DNA of 63,908 nt from Paludibacteraceae bacterium (GCA_017962085.1 JAGCWA010000033.1:95264-159171); one strand, 5' to 3'. Counted from the stretch's first letter, positions 18,428-27,842 are shown. Numbers and translations are program-made. Notes: generated from the letters alone by a model not told the origin.

Positions 18428-19626
18428 TGGTGCTCAAAGAGAAATATATTCTTTTCCTCTATGTGCTGATGTGGTTCCTCTATGAATTGCAGGGGCTCCT
18501 ATGGACGGAGGGTAATCTGTTGTCTCAGGTCATCATCCTCACGTTGAATGGTTTGTCGCTCTATTATGTCGCGATGGTCAACCTGAAGGTGGTGCGCAAG
18601 CCAGCCTACATCTATGCGCTGAACGCCCTTTTGCTTATGTTTTTCTTCTACGGGGTGGTCTATATGCTGGATGGGGAACATCACTATTTGGGCGTGGTTG
18701 TCTATAAGCCGTTCAATTATCTGAAGGGTATCATGAATTCCCTTTTGCCCATCTATGTTTTTTACTTTTTTGCGTGGAAGGGGATTCTCTCTAAAAGATA
18801 CATGCAGATATTGACCTTCTTCTTCTTCGTTGTTGTGATGATCTCCTATTGGAGCTATGAGGTGGATTCGAAGACCCTTTTGGAGGAGAGCGGTGTGGAG
18901 AGGGAGGATGTCGTCAACAATATGGGCTATGAGTTCCTTTGCCTGTTCCCGATTCTGAGTTTCTTCGACAAACGTCCATGGTTGCAATACCTAGGAATTA
19001 TTTGCGTGATGACCTTTATTCTGATGGGTATGAAACGTGGTGCGATCCTGATTGGCGCGGTCTGCATGATATGGTTCCTGATGGAGATGTTCCGCACGGC
19101 GAAGCGTTACAAGAAATTGTTAATCGTGTTGGTTTCTGCCGTAGTGGTGGTGCTGATTTCCTATCTTGTCTGGTATTTGTTGCAGACGAGTGACTTCTTC
19201 AACCAACGGTTGCAGGCGACTATTGAGGGGAATATGAGCGGAAGGAATTTCCTGATTATCACGTTCCTGAATTATTTCCTCTATGACACGACCTTCTTCC
19301 AGTTCCTGTTCGGCTCCGGTGCCAATGCGACGTTGGAGATCTCCATGAACTATGCCCATAATGATTGGGTGGAATTGGCTATCAACCAGGGGGTCTTTGG
19401 CGTCGTCTTGTATATTGTTTATTGGATCAGTTTTTTCCGCGCTTGGCGCACGATGTCGGATAATCGTGTGGTCGCCTTCGCCTTTGGTTTGTTGTTCTTT
19501 ATCTATTTCATGCGAACATTCTTCTCTTTTTCCTATGGTGATATGAGCATCTATTCGACCAGTGTGCTGGGTTTCTGCCTAGGCGCCGAATCGAGGAAAC
19601 TGGAGGGGAAAACGGTGGATGTATGA
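18424..19626 (+). CDS. Probable oligosaccharide repeat-unit polymerase (Wzy-like)
   Basis: A 400-residue protein with about ten transmembrane segments and a larger periplasmic loop in the second half, the topology of Wzy polymerases and O-antigen ligases. Sequence conservation in this family is very low. A segment 'GSGANATLEISMNYAHNDWVELAINQGVFGVVLY' matches the conserved Wzy/ligase-like 'HNxxxexxxxxGxxG' pattern. The ATG overlaps the stop of the ATP-grasp gene by four bases, and its own stop overlaps the next start. Function is inferred from topology, that motif and position in a Wzx/Wzc-containing locus. Confidence 0.8.
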   Translation: MMVLKEKYILFLYVLMWFLYELQGLLWTEGNLLSQVIILTLNGLSLYYVAMVNLKVVRKPAYIYALNALLLMFFFYGVVYMLDGEHHYLGVVVYKPFNYLKGIMNSLLPIYVFYFFAWKGILSKRYMQILTFFFFVVVMISYWSYEVDSKTLLEESGVEREDVVNNMGYEFLCLFPILSFFDKRPWLQYLGIICVMTFILMGMKRGAILIGAVCMIWFLMEMFRTAKRYKKLLIVLVSAVVVVLISYLVWYLLQTSDFFNQRLQATIEGNMSGRNFLIITFLNYFLYDTTFFQFLFGSGANATLEISMNYAHNDWVELAINQGVFGVVLYIVYWISFFRAWRTMSDNRVVAFAFGLLFFIYFMRTFFSFSYGDMSIYSTSVLGFCLGAESRKLEGKTVDV

Positions 19627-20735
19627 ATATATTGATTGTCACTCCTGATTATCCGGATGGTCGGCGGGTCAAGTACCAGTTCGTGAAGGAACTGGTCTCC
19701 GCTTTTGCGCGCTTCGGCCATCGTTGTTATGTCGTCTCGCCCTATAGCGTCACGAAGAACCGGTCGTTCATCCCCTATTTGAGCGATGATGCGGGTGTGC
19801 AGGTGTGCCGTCCTAAATACCTCTCCTTCTCTGTGATGAAGGTGGCTGGGGTCTCTCTCTCTTATGTGACCGGAAAACGTGCATTGTATAGGGCTTTGCG
19901 TCGGATGGATTTCCAGCCGGATGTGGTCTATGCCCATTTCTGGAAAGCGGCTGAGTGGGTTTACGAGTATGCGAGCGACCGTCATATCCCTTTGTTCGTC
20001 GCTTCCGGAGAGAGCGAGATAGCCAAGATGTTTGATATGAGCCGTTTACGCAAGGAGTTCGTCGATTATGTCTCTGGTGTGATTTGTGTTTCCAATAAGA
20101 ACAAAGAGGAGAGCCTCTCTTTAGGATTGACCACCGAAGACAAGTGTGTGGTCTTCCCTAATGCGGTGGACAAGTCTCTTTTCAGGAAAATGGAACGCTC
20201 CCAGTGCCGCAGGGAGTTGGGTTTTCCCCAAGATGCCTATATCGTCTCTTTTGTGGGTGCTTTCTGTGAGCGGAAAGGCTCTAAAAGACTCTCTGCGGCC
20301 CTCGAAATGCTGAAGGACCGTCCTGTCTACTCTGTCTTTGTGGGAAGTGGTGATGAGGGACCCGTTTGTGGCCATGTGTTGCACAAGGGCCCCCTTCCTC
20401 ATGTTGACATCCCGAAGATGCTGAACGCATCGGATGTTTTTGTCCTTCCCACGCTTCACGAAGGGTGTTGTAATGCTGTGGTGGAGGCTTTGGCTTGCGG
20501 GTTGCCGGTCATCTCGTCTGACAGTCCATTCAATTGGGATGTCTTGAACGAGGGAAATTCAGTCTTGGTGGACCCTATGGATGTGGGCAAGATAGCGGAG
20601 GCTATTCTCTATTTCTCTGATGTGGAAAGGAGAGAGGCATATTCGGAAAGGGCTTTGCAGTCCGTGTGTGATTTGTCGATCGAGAAACGGGCGGAGTCTA
20701 TTCTGCTTTTTATGCGGTCTCGTATGACTGTTTGA
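19623..20735 (+). CDS. Glycosyltransferase, family 4 (GT-B)
   Basis: A 370-residue retaining GT-B enzyme acting in the cytosol on the lipid-linked repeat unit. The N-terminal domain begins MNILIVTPDYPDGRRVKYQF. The C-terminal donor-binding domain has 'SFVGAFCERKGSKRL' and the family E-x7-E element in 'LHEGCCNAVVEALACGLPVISS' (about residues 277-298). The start overlaps the polymerase stop by four bases. Donor and linkage cannot be deduced. Confidence 0.9.
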   Translation: MNILIVTPDYPDGRRVKYQFVKELVSAFARFGHRCYVVSPYSVTKNRSFIPYLSDDAGVQVCRPKYLSFSVMKVAGVSLSYVTGKRALYRALRRMDFQPDVVYAHFWKAAEWVYEYASDRHIPLFVASGESEIAKMFDMSRLRKEFVDYVSGVICVSNKNKEESLSLGLTTEDKCVVFPNAVDKSLFRKMERSQCRRELGFPQDAYIVSFVGAFCERKGSKRLSAALEMLKDRPVYSVFVGSGDEGPVCGHVLHKGPLPHVDIPKMLNASDVFVLPTLHEGCCNAVVEALACGLPVISSDSPFNWDVLNEGNSVLVDPMDVGKIAEAILYFSDVERREAYSERALQSVCDLSIEKRAESILLFMRSRMTV

Positions 20736-20746
20736 AAAAAATCGGT

Positions 20747-21823
20747 ATGAAAATCGTTTTTGTGTTGGGATCCCTTCAAAGCCAGCGGTGCGTTAAACGT
20801 ATCCGCCCGTTCATCGACGCCGGGGTGGAAACCGTCGTTTACGCTTTCAATCGATCGGAGGAGGTCTTTAACTCGGAGATTGATTTCCCTGTCGAGATTA
20901 TCGGGTCGTTTACGAACGATGTCCCTTATCTGAAACGCCTTCCCCTTTTGTGGTCGTCGTTCAGGAAAATAGCCTCGGTGGACGCTGATTTGTACTATTT
21001 GTTTGGCATGGACATGGTGCTGATGTTTAACCTCCTATGCCCAGGGAAGCCCTATGTCTACGAGGCGTCAGACTTGGTGCATACCTACTTGTCATCTCCT
21101 CTCGTGCGCAGGGTGATGGAGTCATTGGACAAGCGGGCGATACGGAAGTCCCGCCTGACTCTTTTCACGTCGGAAGGCTTCGTCCGTTATCATTTCGGGG
21201 AAACCACCCCCGCCAATGTGCGTGTCGTGCCGAATAGGCTCTCTTCCTCCGTCTCCGATTATCCTTTGCTGCCCAAGTCTGCGCATGGATGTCTGAGGAT
21301 AGGCTTCGTGGGTATGATCCGGTTCAAGACGGTCTTTGCCTTCGCGGAAACCTTTTGCCGGCGATACCCCCAATATGAGTTCCATTTTTACGGAGCTTTC
21401 GCTTCGGAGCGTGACCGCTTGATGTTCAGTCCGTTAAAGGAATTGCCCAATTGTTTTTTCCATGGCTCATATAAGAGCCCACGTGACTTGGCGGCCGTTT
21501 ATTCCGAGATTGACTGGGTGCTTTCCGCCTATGACACCGCCTATGAGAATGTGAGGTATGCGGAGCCCAACAAATTGTACGAGTCCATCTATTTTGAGAC
21601 CCCCATCATCGTCTCGAAGGGCACGTTCCTTGCGGAGCGGGTCGAGCAGTGGGGCGTCGGACTGGCTGTGGACGCCTTGGATGAGGAGAGTGTCGTCTCT
21701 TTGGTGGATGGCTTGTCGGAGGAGTTGACCCGGGAAAAGGTGGACCATATGCGGACGTTCCCCAAATCATCCGTGATAGACCAGCCTGCTGGTTGGGTGG
21801 ATTCAGTATTATCCCTCCATTGA
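20747..21823 (+). CDS. Glycosyltransferase, probable GT-B fold (family 4-like)
   Basis: A 358-residue protein starting MKIVFVLGSLQSQRCVKRI, a GT-B Rossmann-like N-terminus. The mid-part 'YEASDLVHTYLSSPL' and 'TLFTSEGFVRYHF' match GT4-like acceptor-side segments. The C-terminal half contains 'LRIGFVGMIRFKTVFAFAE' and a degenerate EX7E-type region around 'EPNKLYESIYFETPIIVSKGTF', common to capsule GT4 enzymes. An earlier TTG at 20732 overlaps the previous stop, but ATG 20747 gives the better N-terminus. Donor unknown. Confidence 0.85.
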   Translation: MKIVFVLGSLQSQRCVKRIRPFIDAGVETVVYAFNRSEEVFNSEIDFPVEIIGSFTNDVPYLKRLPLLWSSFRKIASVDADLYYLFGMDMVLMFNLLCPGKPYVYEASDLVHTYLSSPLVRRVMESLDKRAIRKSRLTLFTSEGFVRYHFGETTPANVRVVPNRLSSSVSDYPLLPKSAHGCLRIGFVGMIRFKTVFAFAETFCRRYPQYEFHFYGAFASERDRLMFSPLKELPNCFFHGSYKSPRDLAAVYSEIDWVLSAYDTAYENVRYAEPNKLYESIYFETPIIVSKGTFLAERVEQWGVGLAVDALDEESVVSLVDGLSEELTREKVDHMRTFPKSSVIDQPAGWVDSVLSLH

Positions 21824-21866
21824 TTTGAAAAATTCTTCTGATGGAGGTTCAAACGTTGGTTATTAG

Positions 21867-22850
21867 ATGATTACAATTATACTTCCGGTGCAGAATGAGG
21901 AGAAATACCTTCCTCATTGCCTCGATTCCATCTTGTCTCAGGATTTTCCTTCGACGGAGATGGAAGTCTTGGTGGTGGATGGGTTGAGCACTGATGCTTC
22001 ACGGTCAATCATCCAACGGTACCAGTCGTTGCATCCATTCATTCGGTTGGTGGATAATCCCTCTCGGACGGCTCCGTACGCCATGAACAAAGGAATCGAG
22101 GAGGCCCAGGGGGATGTCATAGTGCGTATGGATGCCCATGCGGAGTATCCTTCGAACTATCTCTCCGCCTTGTATGCCCGGCTTATTGCCCTGCAGGCTG
22201 ACAATGTGGGGTGCGTCTGCAAGACCGATGTGTTGCATAAGACGGCGAAGAGCCTCGCCATCCGTGAAGTGCTTTGTAATAAGTTGGGGGTGGGAAATTC
22301 CACCTTCCGGACAGGTTGCTCCGAGGTGATGCGGGTCGACACGGTCCCTTTCGGCTGTTTCCCTAAAAAAACATTCGAGCGGTATGGTTTGTATGATGTG
22401 CGGCTCACCCGCAATCAGGATATTGAGCTGAATAAACGCATCGTCAGAAAGGGTGGCTCGGTCTATATCGTCCCCGACACCTATTGCACCTATTACGCCC
22501 GTGAGACCTTCTCCGAATTGGCGGGAAATAATTACCGCAATGGGTTGTGGAATATCCTGACCGTTTATTTCACGAAGACCTTTTCCTCATTGTCCGTCAG
22601 GCATTTCATTCCGCTCTTGTTCGTGTTGTCCCTCATCGGAGGACTCCTCTTGTCGTTCATCACTCCGCTCCCTCTCCTCTCTCTCTTCCTCGTGTACGGA
22701 TTGGTGGTCGGGGGCGTCTCCATAAGTTTGGCGTGCAGGAAACGGTTGAACGTTTTTTGTTTGGTGTCGGCTTTCTTTGTGCTTCATGTCAGTTATGGGG
22801 TGGGCTCGTTCGTGGGCTTGCTTCGTGTGTTGTTCGGAAAAAGGGAGTGA
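21867..22850 (+). CDS. Glycosyltransferase family 2 with C-terminal membrane segments (ExoA-like)
   Basis: A 327-residue inverting GT-A enzyme. It begins MITIILPVQNEEKYLPHCLDSI, with VVDGLSTDAS (the first Asp region) at about residues 35-45 and 'VIVRMDAHAEYP' as the DxD/DAH metal motif at about 85-96. A later 'RNQDIELNKR' is the usual ED/QD acceptor motif. Three hydrophobic segments (about residues 250-320) anchor the protein, as in succinoglycan-type ExoA enzymes. It lies between a GT4-like enzyme and the initiating transferase. Confidence 0.9.
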   Translation: MITIILPVQNEEKYLPHCLDSILSQDFPSTEMEVLVVDGLSTDASRSIIQRYQSLHPFIRLVDNPSRTAPYAMNKGIEEAQGDVIVRMDAHAEYPSNYLSALYARLIALQADNVGCVCKTDVLHKTAKSLAIREVLCNKLGVGNSTFRTGCSEVMRVDTVPFGCFPKKTFERYGLYDVRLTRNQDIELNKRIVRKGGSVYIVPDTYCTYYARETFSELAGNNYRNGLWNILTVYFTKTFSSLSVRHFIPLLFVLSLIGGLLLSFITPLPLLSLFLVYGLVVGGVSISLACRKRLNVFCLVSAFFVLHVSYGVGSFVGLLRVLFGKRE

Positions 22851-22856
22851 GTGGAT

Positions 22857-23465
22857 ATGCTTCTGAAATTCATTTTCGACAAGGTGTTTTCCTTCATAGG
22901 TCTATGCGTGTGTTCATGGCTCTTGGCTTTGATCGCCTTGGTCGTGAAATGCGCTGATGGCGGACCTGCCTTGTTTACGCAGCGTCGTGTGGGGCGGGGA
23001 GGCGTGCTTTTCACCATCCATAAGTTCCGTACCATGCGGGCGGGACATGGTGGTTCTACCGTCTCTGTGGAGGGCGAGGCCCGCGTCACACCTGTGGGAA
23101 GGTTTCTCCGTCGTTATAAACTGGACGAATTGCCGGAGTTGTGGGATGTGTTGCGGGGAAAGATGAGCTTTGTCGGTCCTCGCCCGGATGTGCCGGGGTA
23201 TGCGGACAGACTGCAGGGCGAGGCTCGTGAAATCCTTTCCTTGCGTCCTGGCATCACGGGACCGGCTACCTTGAAGTACCGAAACGAGGAGCATCTGCTG
23301 GCTACGGTGGATGATCCGCAGAAATACAACGACGAGGTGATCTACCCCGACAAGGTGCGCCTCAATCTTTATTATTTGCGACACTACTCATTCCTCCTGG
23401 ATTTGCGGATCATTGGCGCCACATTGTTGGGGAAAAGGATCTTGTTCGACGGGGAACGTATTTGA
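22857..23465 (+). CDS. Initiating sugar-phosphate transferase (short PglC/WcaJ-C-terminal type)
   Basis: A roughly 200-residue monotopic phosphoglycosyltransferase that transfers a sugar-1-phosphate from a UDP-sugar to undecaprenyl phosphate, starting the repeat unit. A single hydrophobic re-entrant helix (FSFIGLCVCSWLLALIALVV) is followed by 'FTQRRVGRGGVLFTIHKFRTM', then the conserved 'YKLDELPELWDVLRGKMSFV' with 'GPRPDVPGY', and 'RPGITGPATL'. The short length without extra N-terminal membrane helices resembles PglC. An in-frame GTG lies 6 bases upstream; ATG 22857 is preferred. The adjacent aminotransferase suggests an amino-deoxy sugar donor. Confidence 0.92.
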   Translation: MLLKFIFDKVFSFIGLCVCSWLLALIALVVKCADGGPALFTQRRVGRGGVLFTIHKFRTMRAGHGGSTVSVEGEARVTPVGRFLRRYKLDELPELWDVLRGKMSFVGPRPDVPGYADRLQGEAREILSLRPGITGPATLKYRNEEHLLATVDDPQKYNDEVIYPDKVRLNLYYLRHYSFLLDLRIIGATLLGKRILFDGERI

Positions 23466-23481
23466 ATCATGATTGCTTGCT

Positions 23482-24624
23482 ATGGAGAAGAAAAAACGTA
23501 TTCATCTGTGCCTTGCGCACATGAGTGAGGCGGGCTGGGAAGAGAAGTTCGTCAAGGAGGCGTTCGATACGAATTGGGTCGTCCCGTTGGGTCCTAATGT
23601 GGATGCCTTCGAGGCTGATCTGGAACGTTTCTTGGGCGAAGGAAAGTCTGTCGCCGCCCTCTCGTCCGGCACCGCCGCCGTCCACCTGTCGATGGTGTTG
23701 CTGGACGTCCAGCCGGGGGATGAGGTGATCTGCCAAAGCTTCACCTTCGCGGCTTCGTGCAATCCTATTGTGTATCAGGGCGCTACACCAGTCTTCGTGG
23801 ATAGTGAGACGGACACGTGGAACATGGACCCGGACCTGCTGGAGGTGGCGATCAAGGACCGTCTTTCCCGCACGGGACGATTGCCTAAGGCCATCGTGCT
23901 GGTTTGTCTCTACGGTATGCCTCCGAAGTATGACGAGATATTGGCGGTCGCCGACCGTTATGGAATCCCTGTCGTGGAGGATGCGGCGGAGGCGTTCGGC
24001 TCAAAATACAAAGGCAGGTCTTGCGGCACTTTCGGACGCTTCAGTGTGCTGAGTTTCAACGGTAATAAGATGATCACCACCTCGGGCGGAGGTGCGCTGG
24101 TCTGCCCTGACGAGGCGACTAAGCGGAAAACCCTTTTCTATGCTACGCAGGCGAGGGAGCCTTTCCCCTATTATCAGCATGAACAGATAGGCTATAACTA
24201 CCGTATGAGCAATGTCTGCGCAGGTATCGGCCGTGGACAGATGCGCATAGCGGAGGATCATATCCGTCATCACCGCCTTTTGGCGGAACAATATGTCCGT
24301 CTCTTCTCCGGGGTGGATAGGGTTTCGGTTCACCTGAATCCTTCGCCTCAGTTCGAATCCAATTATTGGCTGAATACCATCACTTTAGATGGCTCGTCGG
24401 ACAAGGAGATCGAACGGATTCGCCTCCTGCTGGATGAGGCGGGTGTGGAGTCCCGTCCTTTGTGGAAACCGCTCCATCTGCAGCCTGTCTTCAAGGATGC
24501 CCCGCGGTATTTGAACGGTGTGAGCGAAGGATTGTTCGCCTCCGGTCTTTGCTTGCCGAGTGGTCCGTGTGTCTCTGTGGAGGATGCTGGCTTTGTGGCG
24601 GATACGATAAAATCCGCCCTTTGA
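23482..24624 (+). CDS. DegT/DnrJ/EryC1 family PLP-dependent sugar aminotransferase (PglE-like)
   Basis: Aminates a 4-keto-6-deoxy UDP-HexNAc. The 380-residue protein carries 'LSSGTAAVHLSMVLLDVQPGDEV' (phosphate-binding region), 'VVEDAAEAFGSKYKG' (Asp contacting the PLP ring), and the PLP lysine in 'SFNGNKMITTSGGG' (Lys about 196). The NGNK-ITTSGGG wording matches the bacillosamine-type aminotransferases. The ATG at 23482 follows a TTG at 23473. It lies right after the initiating transferase and upstream of the 4,6-dehydratase gene, whose product would be its substrate. No acetyltransferase of the PglD kind is in the window. Confidence 0.92.
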   Translation: MEKKKRIHLCLAHMSEAGWEEKFVKEAFDTNWVVPLGPNVDAFEADLERFLGEGKSVAALSSGTAAVHLSMVLLDVQPGDEVICQSFTFAASCNPIVYQGATPVFVDSETDTWNMDPDLLEVAIKDRLSRTGRLPKAIVLVCLYGMPPKYDEILAVADRYGIPVVEDAAEAFGSKYKGRSCGTFGRFSVLSFNGNKMITTSGGGALVCPDEATKRKTLFYATQAREPFPYYQHEQIGYNYRMSNVCAGIGRGQMRIAEDHIRHHRLLAEQYVRLFSGVDRVSVHLNPSPQFESNYWLNTITLDGSSDKEIERIRLLLDEAGVESRPLWKPLHLQPVFKDAPRYLNGVSEGLFASGLCLPSGPCVSVEDAGFVADTIKSAL

Positions 24625-24700
24625 TAGGTCGGTTGACCCTAATTCGGCTCTGTCGGCATTGAATCGCTTGGTTTTTTATCATCTGTCGATAATTTCACGT

Positions 24701-24741
24701 AAAAAAGGCTTGCCAAAAATTGTGTTTGGTGAGCCTTTTTT
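24701..24741 (+). terminator. Strong intrinsic terminator at the end of the main polysaccharide operon
   Basis: AAAAAAGGCT (24701-24710) pairs with AGCCTTTTTT (24732-24741), and the stem continues inward through TGCCAAA with TTTGGTG (two wobble pairs). Both arms are A/T-tailed, so it could work in either direction. The T tract runs directly into the next promoter. Confidence 0.92.
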
Positions 24742-24742
24742 G

Positions 24743-24750
24743 TATTTTTG
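24743..24750 (+). promoter_or_regulatory. -7 promoter element for the 4,6-dehydratase/manA unit
   Basis: TATTTTTG fits TAnnTTTG exactly, with TTG at 24720-24722 at a 20-base spacing. It starts one base after the terminator, so the terminator stem overlaps the -33 region. Confidence 0.65.
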
Positions 24751-24798
24751 CCAATTGTTCAGATGTGTCTTACGTGTTTGTTGGAAGAGATATGATGT

Positions 24799-26727
24799 AT
24801 GGCTGATTTCTTTGGAAGGGCGTTTTGTAAGTTGTACACCTTGTATGGCCAATGGTCGCCTTCGAAATATTTTGTGTTGGCGTTTGATTTGCTGATAGCG
24901 GTTATCGTGTTCTTGTTGGTACGTTACGGATCGTTGTCAGGGGAGCATTGTCTATATGATGTTCTTTCCGTGTTTGCGCTTTTCCTTGTCTCTTTCGTTG
25001 TTGTCCGTTCTTATGTCGGACTGATTCGACACACTGGTTTCTACGATATTTTCCGCATCATCTGCTCCTGCCTGCTGTGCTTCGTCCTGTACTGGCTCGT
25101 CAGATGGGCGTTGACATCCTTCGCCCCTCAATTTCTGGATTATATACCGACTGTGATAGAGATGGTTTTGACTGCCTCTGTGGTGGCTCTCTTTATCGTG
25201 CTGATCCGTCTGCTCATTAAGTTCGTCTATTTCGTGGGCAAAAAGAATGGCAGCAGGCAACGCAGGGTGGTCGTGATCTATGGTGCGGGCTCGCAGGGTA
25301 GTGTGACCAAGAATGTGCTGTTGGGCGATGATTCGGTCCGCTTTAAGATCCCTTATTTTGTTGACGATGATTATGCCAAGTCCGGCAAGGTGATGGACGG
25401 TGTCCCTGTCTTGTCGGTGGAGGAGGGTCTTTCGCCTGAATATGTCGAGAAATACAACGTGGATACGCTGGTGCTGGCCATGCCGAATATCTCCCAGGAT
25501 AAGAAGCGGATGGTGATCAACGAGGGCGTGAAGATGGGCCTGCATGTTTTGTCCGTCCCTTCCCCGAACACGTGGATGAGCGGTACGTTCAAGGTGAACC
25601 AGCTGCGTGACCTGAAGATTGAGGATTTGCTCGGACGTGACCCGATCTTCCTGAAAGGGGAGGAGGTGCGCACGTTCCTGAAGGGACAGGTGGTCTTGGT
25701 CACGGGCGCTTCCGGCTCCATCGGACAGGAAATCGTGCGGCAGGTGCTGGGCTGCGACGTGAAGCAGGTGATCTCCCTTGACCAGGCTGAGACGCCTACC
25801 TTCGATATGCAGTTCGATATGTCCCGAGACTTCTCGGACGCTGTCTCTTCCGACAAACTGCACTTCGTCGTGGCGGATGTGCGGGACGAGACCCGTATGA
25901 GGTGCGTCTTCAGAAAATTCCACCCTACCATTGTCTTCCATGCTGCCGCTTACAAGCATGTACCTTTGATGGAGGAGAACGCTTATGAGGCGGTGCGTAT
26001 GAATGTCTTTGGCACGAAACTGATCGCTGACCTCTCGGTGGAGTTTGGCGTGAAGCGCTTCGTGATGGTCTCAACGGATAAGGCGGTTAACCCTACCAAT
26101 GTGATGGGGGCGACCAAACGCTTGGCGGAGATGTATGTGCAGTCTTCCACCAATTCGTCCACTTCTTTCATCACCACCCGTTTCGGCAATGTCTTGGGTT
26201 CGAATGGTTCTGTCATTCCGCTCTTCCGTAAGCAAATCGAGGAGGGGGGGCCTATCACGTTGACCCATAAGGATATTGTCCGCTACTTCATGACCATCCC
26301 GGAGGCTTGCTCCTTGGTGCTGGAGTCCTCGCTCATCGGCGAGAACGGAGAGATCTATCTCTTCGACATGGGCAAGCCTGTGCGGATCTACGACTTGGCT
26401 GTCAGCATGATCAAGTTGTCTCGCGCGTCGGGCATAGAAATCAAGGAAATAGGTCTTCGCCCTGGCGAGAAATTGTATGAGGAGGTGCTCTCCGATAGGG
26501 AGAAGTCTTCTCCTACTTCCCACCCGAAGATATTGAAGGCCAAGGTCCGCCCTTGTGACCCTTCTAAATTGAATGCGGATATCACTGAATTACAGGAGCT
26601 TTTGGCTTCCTGTGACGATTTCGCCATCGTGGCGAAACTGAAGGCGATGGTGCCGGAATTTATTAGTAACAACAGTAAATACTACGTTTTGGACGGAAAT
26701 AATAGGGAATGTGCATCTGAATCGTGA
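24799..26727 (+). CDS. Membrane-bound UDP-HexNAc 4,6-dehydratase (PglF/WbpM/CapD family)
   Basis: Converts UDP-GlcNAc to its 4-keto-6-deoxy derivative. The 642-residue protein starts with four transmembrane helices (about residues 30-150). A first Rossmann-like domain follows (VVVIYGAGSQGSVTKNVLL), then the catalytic SDR domain with 'VLVTGASGSIGQE' (about 299-311). The active-site segment 'VSTDKAVNPTNVMGATKR' at about 424-441 has Met in place of the usual catalytic Tyr, the signature of the WbpM/PglF group. It lies downstream of the aminotransferase that would use its product but in a separate transcription unit. Confidence 0.93.
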   Translation: MADFFGRAFCKLYTLYGQWSPSKYFVLAFDLLIAVIVFLLVRYGSLSGEHCLYDVLSVFALFLVSFVVVRSYVGLIRHTGFYDIFRIICSCLLCFVLYWLVRWALTSFAPQFLDYIPTVIEMVLTASVVALFIVLIRLLIKFVYFVGKKNGSRQRRVVVIYGAGSQGSVTKNVLLGDDSVRFKIPYFVDDDYAKSGKVMDGVPVLSVEEGLSPEYVEKYNVDTLVLAMPNISQDKKRMVINEGVKMGLHVLSVPSPNTWMSGTFKVNQLRDLKIEDLLGRDPIFLKGEEVRTFLKGQVVLVTGASGSIGQEIVRQVLGCDVKQVISLDQAETPTFDMQFDMSRDFSDAVSSDKLHFVVADVRDETRMRCVFRKFHPTIVFHAAAYKHVPLMEENAYEAVRMNVFGTKLIADLSVEFGVKRFVMVSTDKAVNPTNVMGATKRLAEMYVQSSTNSSTSFITTRFGNVLGSNGSVIPLFRKQIEEGGPITLTHKDIVRYFMTIPEACSLVLESSLIGENGEIYLFDMGKPVRIYDLAVSMIKLSRASGIEIKEIGLRPGEKLYEEVLSDREKSSPTSHPKILKAKVRPCDPSKLNADITELQELLASCDDFAIVAKLKAMVPEFISNNSKYYVLDGNNRECASES

Positions 26728-26798
26728 TGCTTTATGGATGCTTGGCCTTGCGTAAGTGCGCTTCCCGCCAGTTGATTTTGTAATTGATGAATGTTAGA

Positions 26799-27842
26799 AT
26801 GGAAACACTATATCCTTTGCTTTTTAAATTGAATCTTCACCAACTGGTGTGGGGTGGAAATCGCTTGAAACCTTTCAAGGAACTGGCTCCCTCCGAGGAT
26901 GACAGAATAGGGGAGAGTTGGGAGATCAGCGCGGTCCGCGACAGTGAGTCTGTCGTGGCGAATGGTCCGTTGAAGGGGGTGAAGCTGAACGAGCTGGTCG
27001 GTTCCTACAGGGAGCTGTTGCTGGGTAAGGTGGTCTATTCCATGTATGGGGTTACTTTCCCTTTGTTGGTGAAGTTCATCGACGCGGCGCATGACCTCTC
27101 CGTGCAGGTGCACCCGAACGACGAGTTGGCGATGAAAAGGCATGGTTGCTTCGGAAAGACGGAGATGTGGTACGTCATGGACGCACTCCCGGAGGCGAAG
27201 CTCTATTGCGGCTTCAAATCCAGCATATCCAAGTATGAGTACGGGAAGCGGGTGGAGGACCACTCTATCTGCGAGGTGTTGCAGGAGTATCCTGTCAAGA
27301 GCGGGGACGTCTTCTTTATCCCTGCGGGCCGTGTGCATGCGATCTGTGGCGGTTCCTTGATCGCCGAGGTGCAGCAGAGCAGCGATGTGACTTACCGTAT
27401 CTACGATTACGGACGTCTGGGCTTGGACGGACAACCGCGCGAACTGCATACCGAACTGGCGAAGGACGCAATCGACTACAATGTGGTGGAAAACTACAAG
27501 ACGGAGTATGAACGCAAACTGAATAAGCCTGTCTGCATCTCTGAATGTCAGTTCTTTACGGTTAAACTGTTGGAGATTAATAGGGGATTCCACCGCAAAC
27601 TCTTCAAATACGACTCTTTCATCATCTACATGTGCCTGGAGGGTAATTGCACGATCAAGGTGCTCTCAACCCGTGGCTTCGATGGCGATATGCCAATGAT
27701 CAGGGAAGTCCATCTCTCCAAGGGAAACAGCTGCCTCGTGCCGGCTGCTGTGGCGGATATCATGATCACGCCTATGAATGAGGAGGGGCGCACGAAACTG
27801 CTGGAGGTATATATTGACAACAAGCACTTTAACAAGGAGTGA
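26799..27842 (+). CDS. manA: Mannose-6-phosphate isomerase, class I
   Basis: Interconverts mannose 6-phosphate and fructose 6-phosphate, feeding GDP-mannose synthesis. The 347-residue protein begins METLYPLLFKLNLHQLVWGG, the usual family N-terminus, so I choose ATG 26799 over 26787. Zinc ligands and the active site are seen in 'SVQVHPND', 'GKTEMWYVM' and 'GRVHAICGGSLIAEVQQSSDVTYRIYDYGR'. It follows the 4,6-dehydratase by about 70 bases and is probably cotranscribed, supplying precursors for the neighbouring polysaccharide locus. Confidence 0.94.
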   Translation: METLYPLLFKLNLHQLVWGGNRLKPFKELAPSEDDRIGESWEISAVRDSESVVANGPLKGVKLNELVGSYRELLLGKVVYSMYGVTFPLLVKFIDAAHDLSVQVHPNDELAMKRHGCFGKTEMWYVMDALPEAKLYCGFKSSISKYEYGKRVEDHSICEVLQEYPVKSGDVFFIPAGRVHAICGGSLIAEVQQSSDVTYRIYDYGRLGLDGQPRELHTELAKDAIDYNVVENYKTEYERKLNKPVCISECQFFTVKLLEINRGFHRKLFKYDSFIIYMCLEGNCTIKVLSTRGFDGDMPMIREVHLSKGNSCLVPAAVADIMITPMNEEGRTKLLEVYIDNKHFNKE

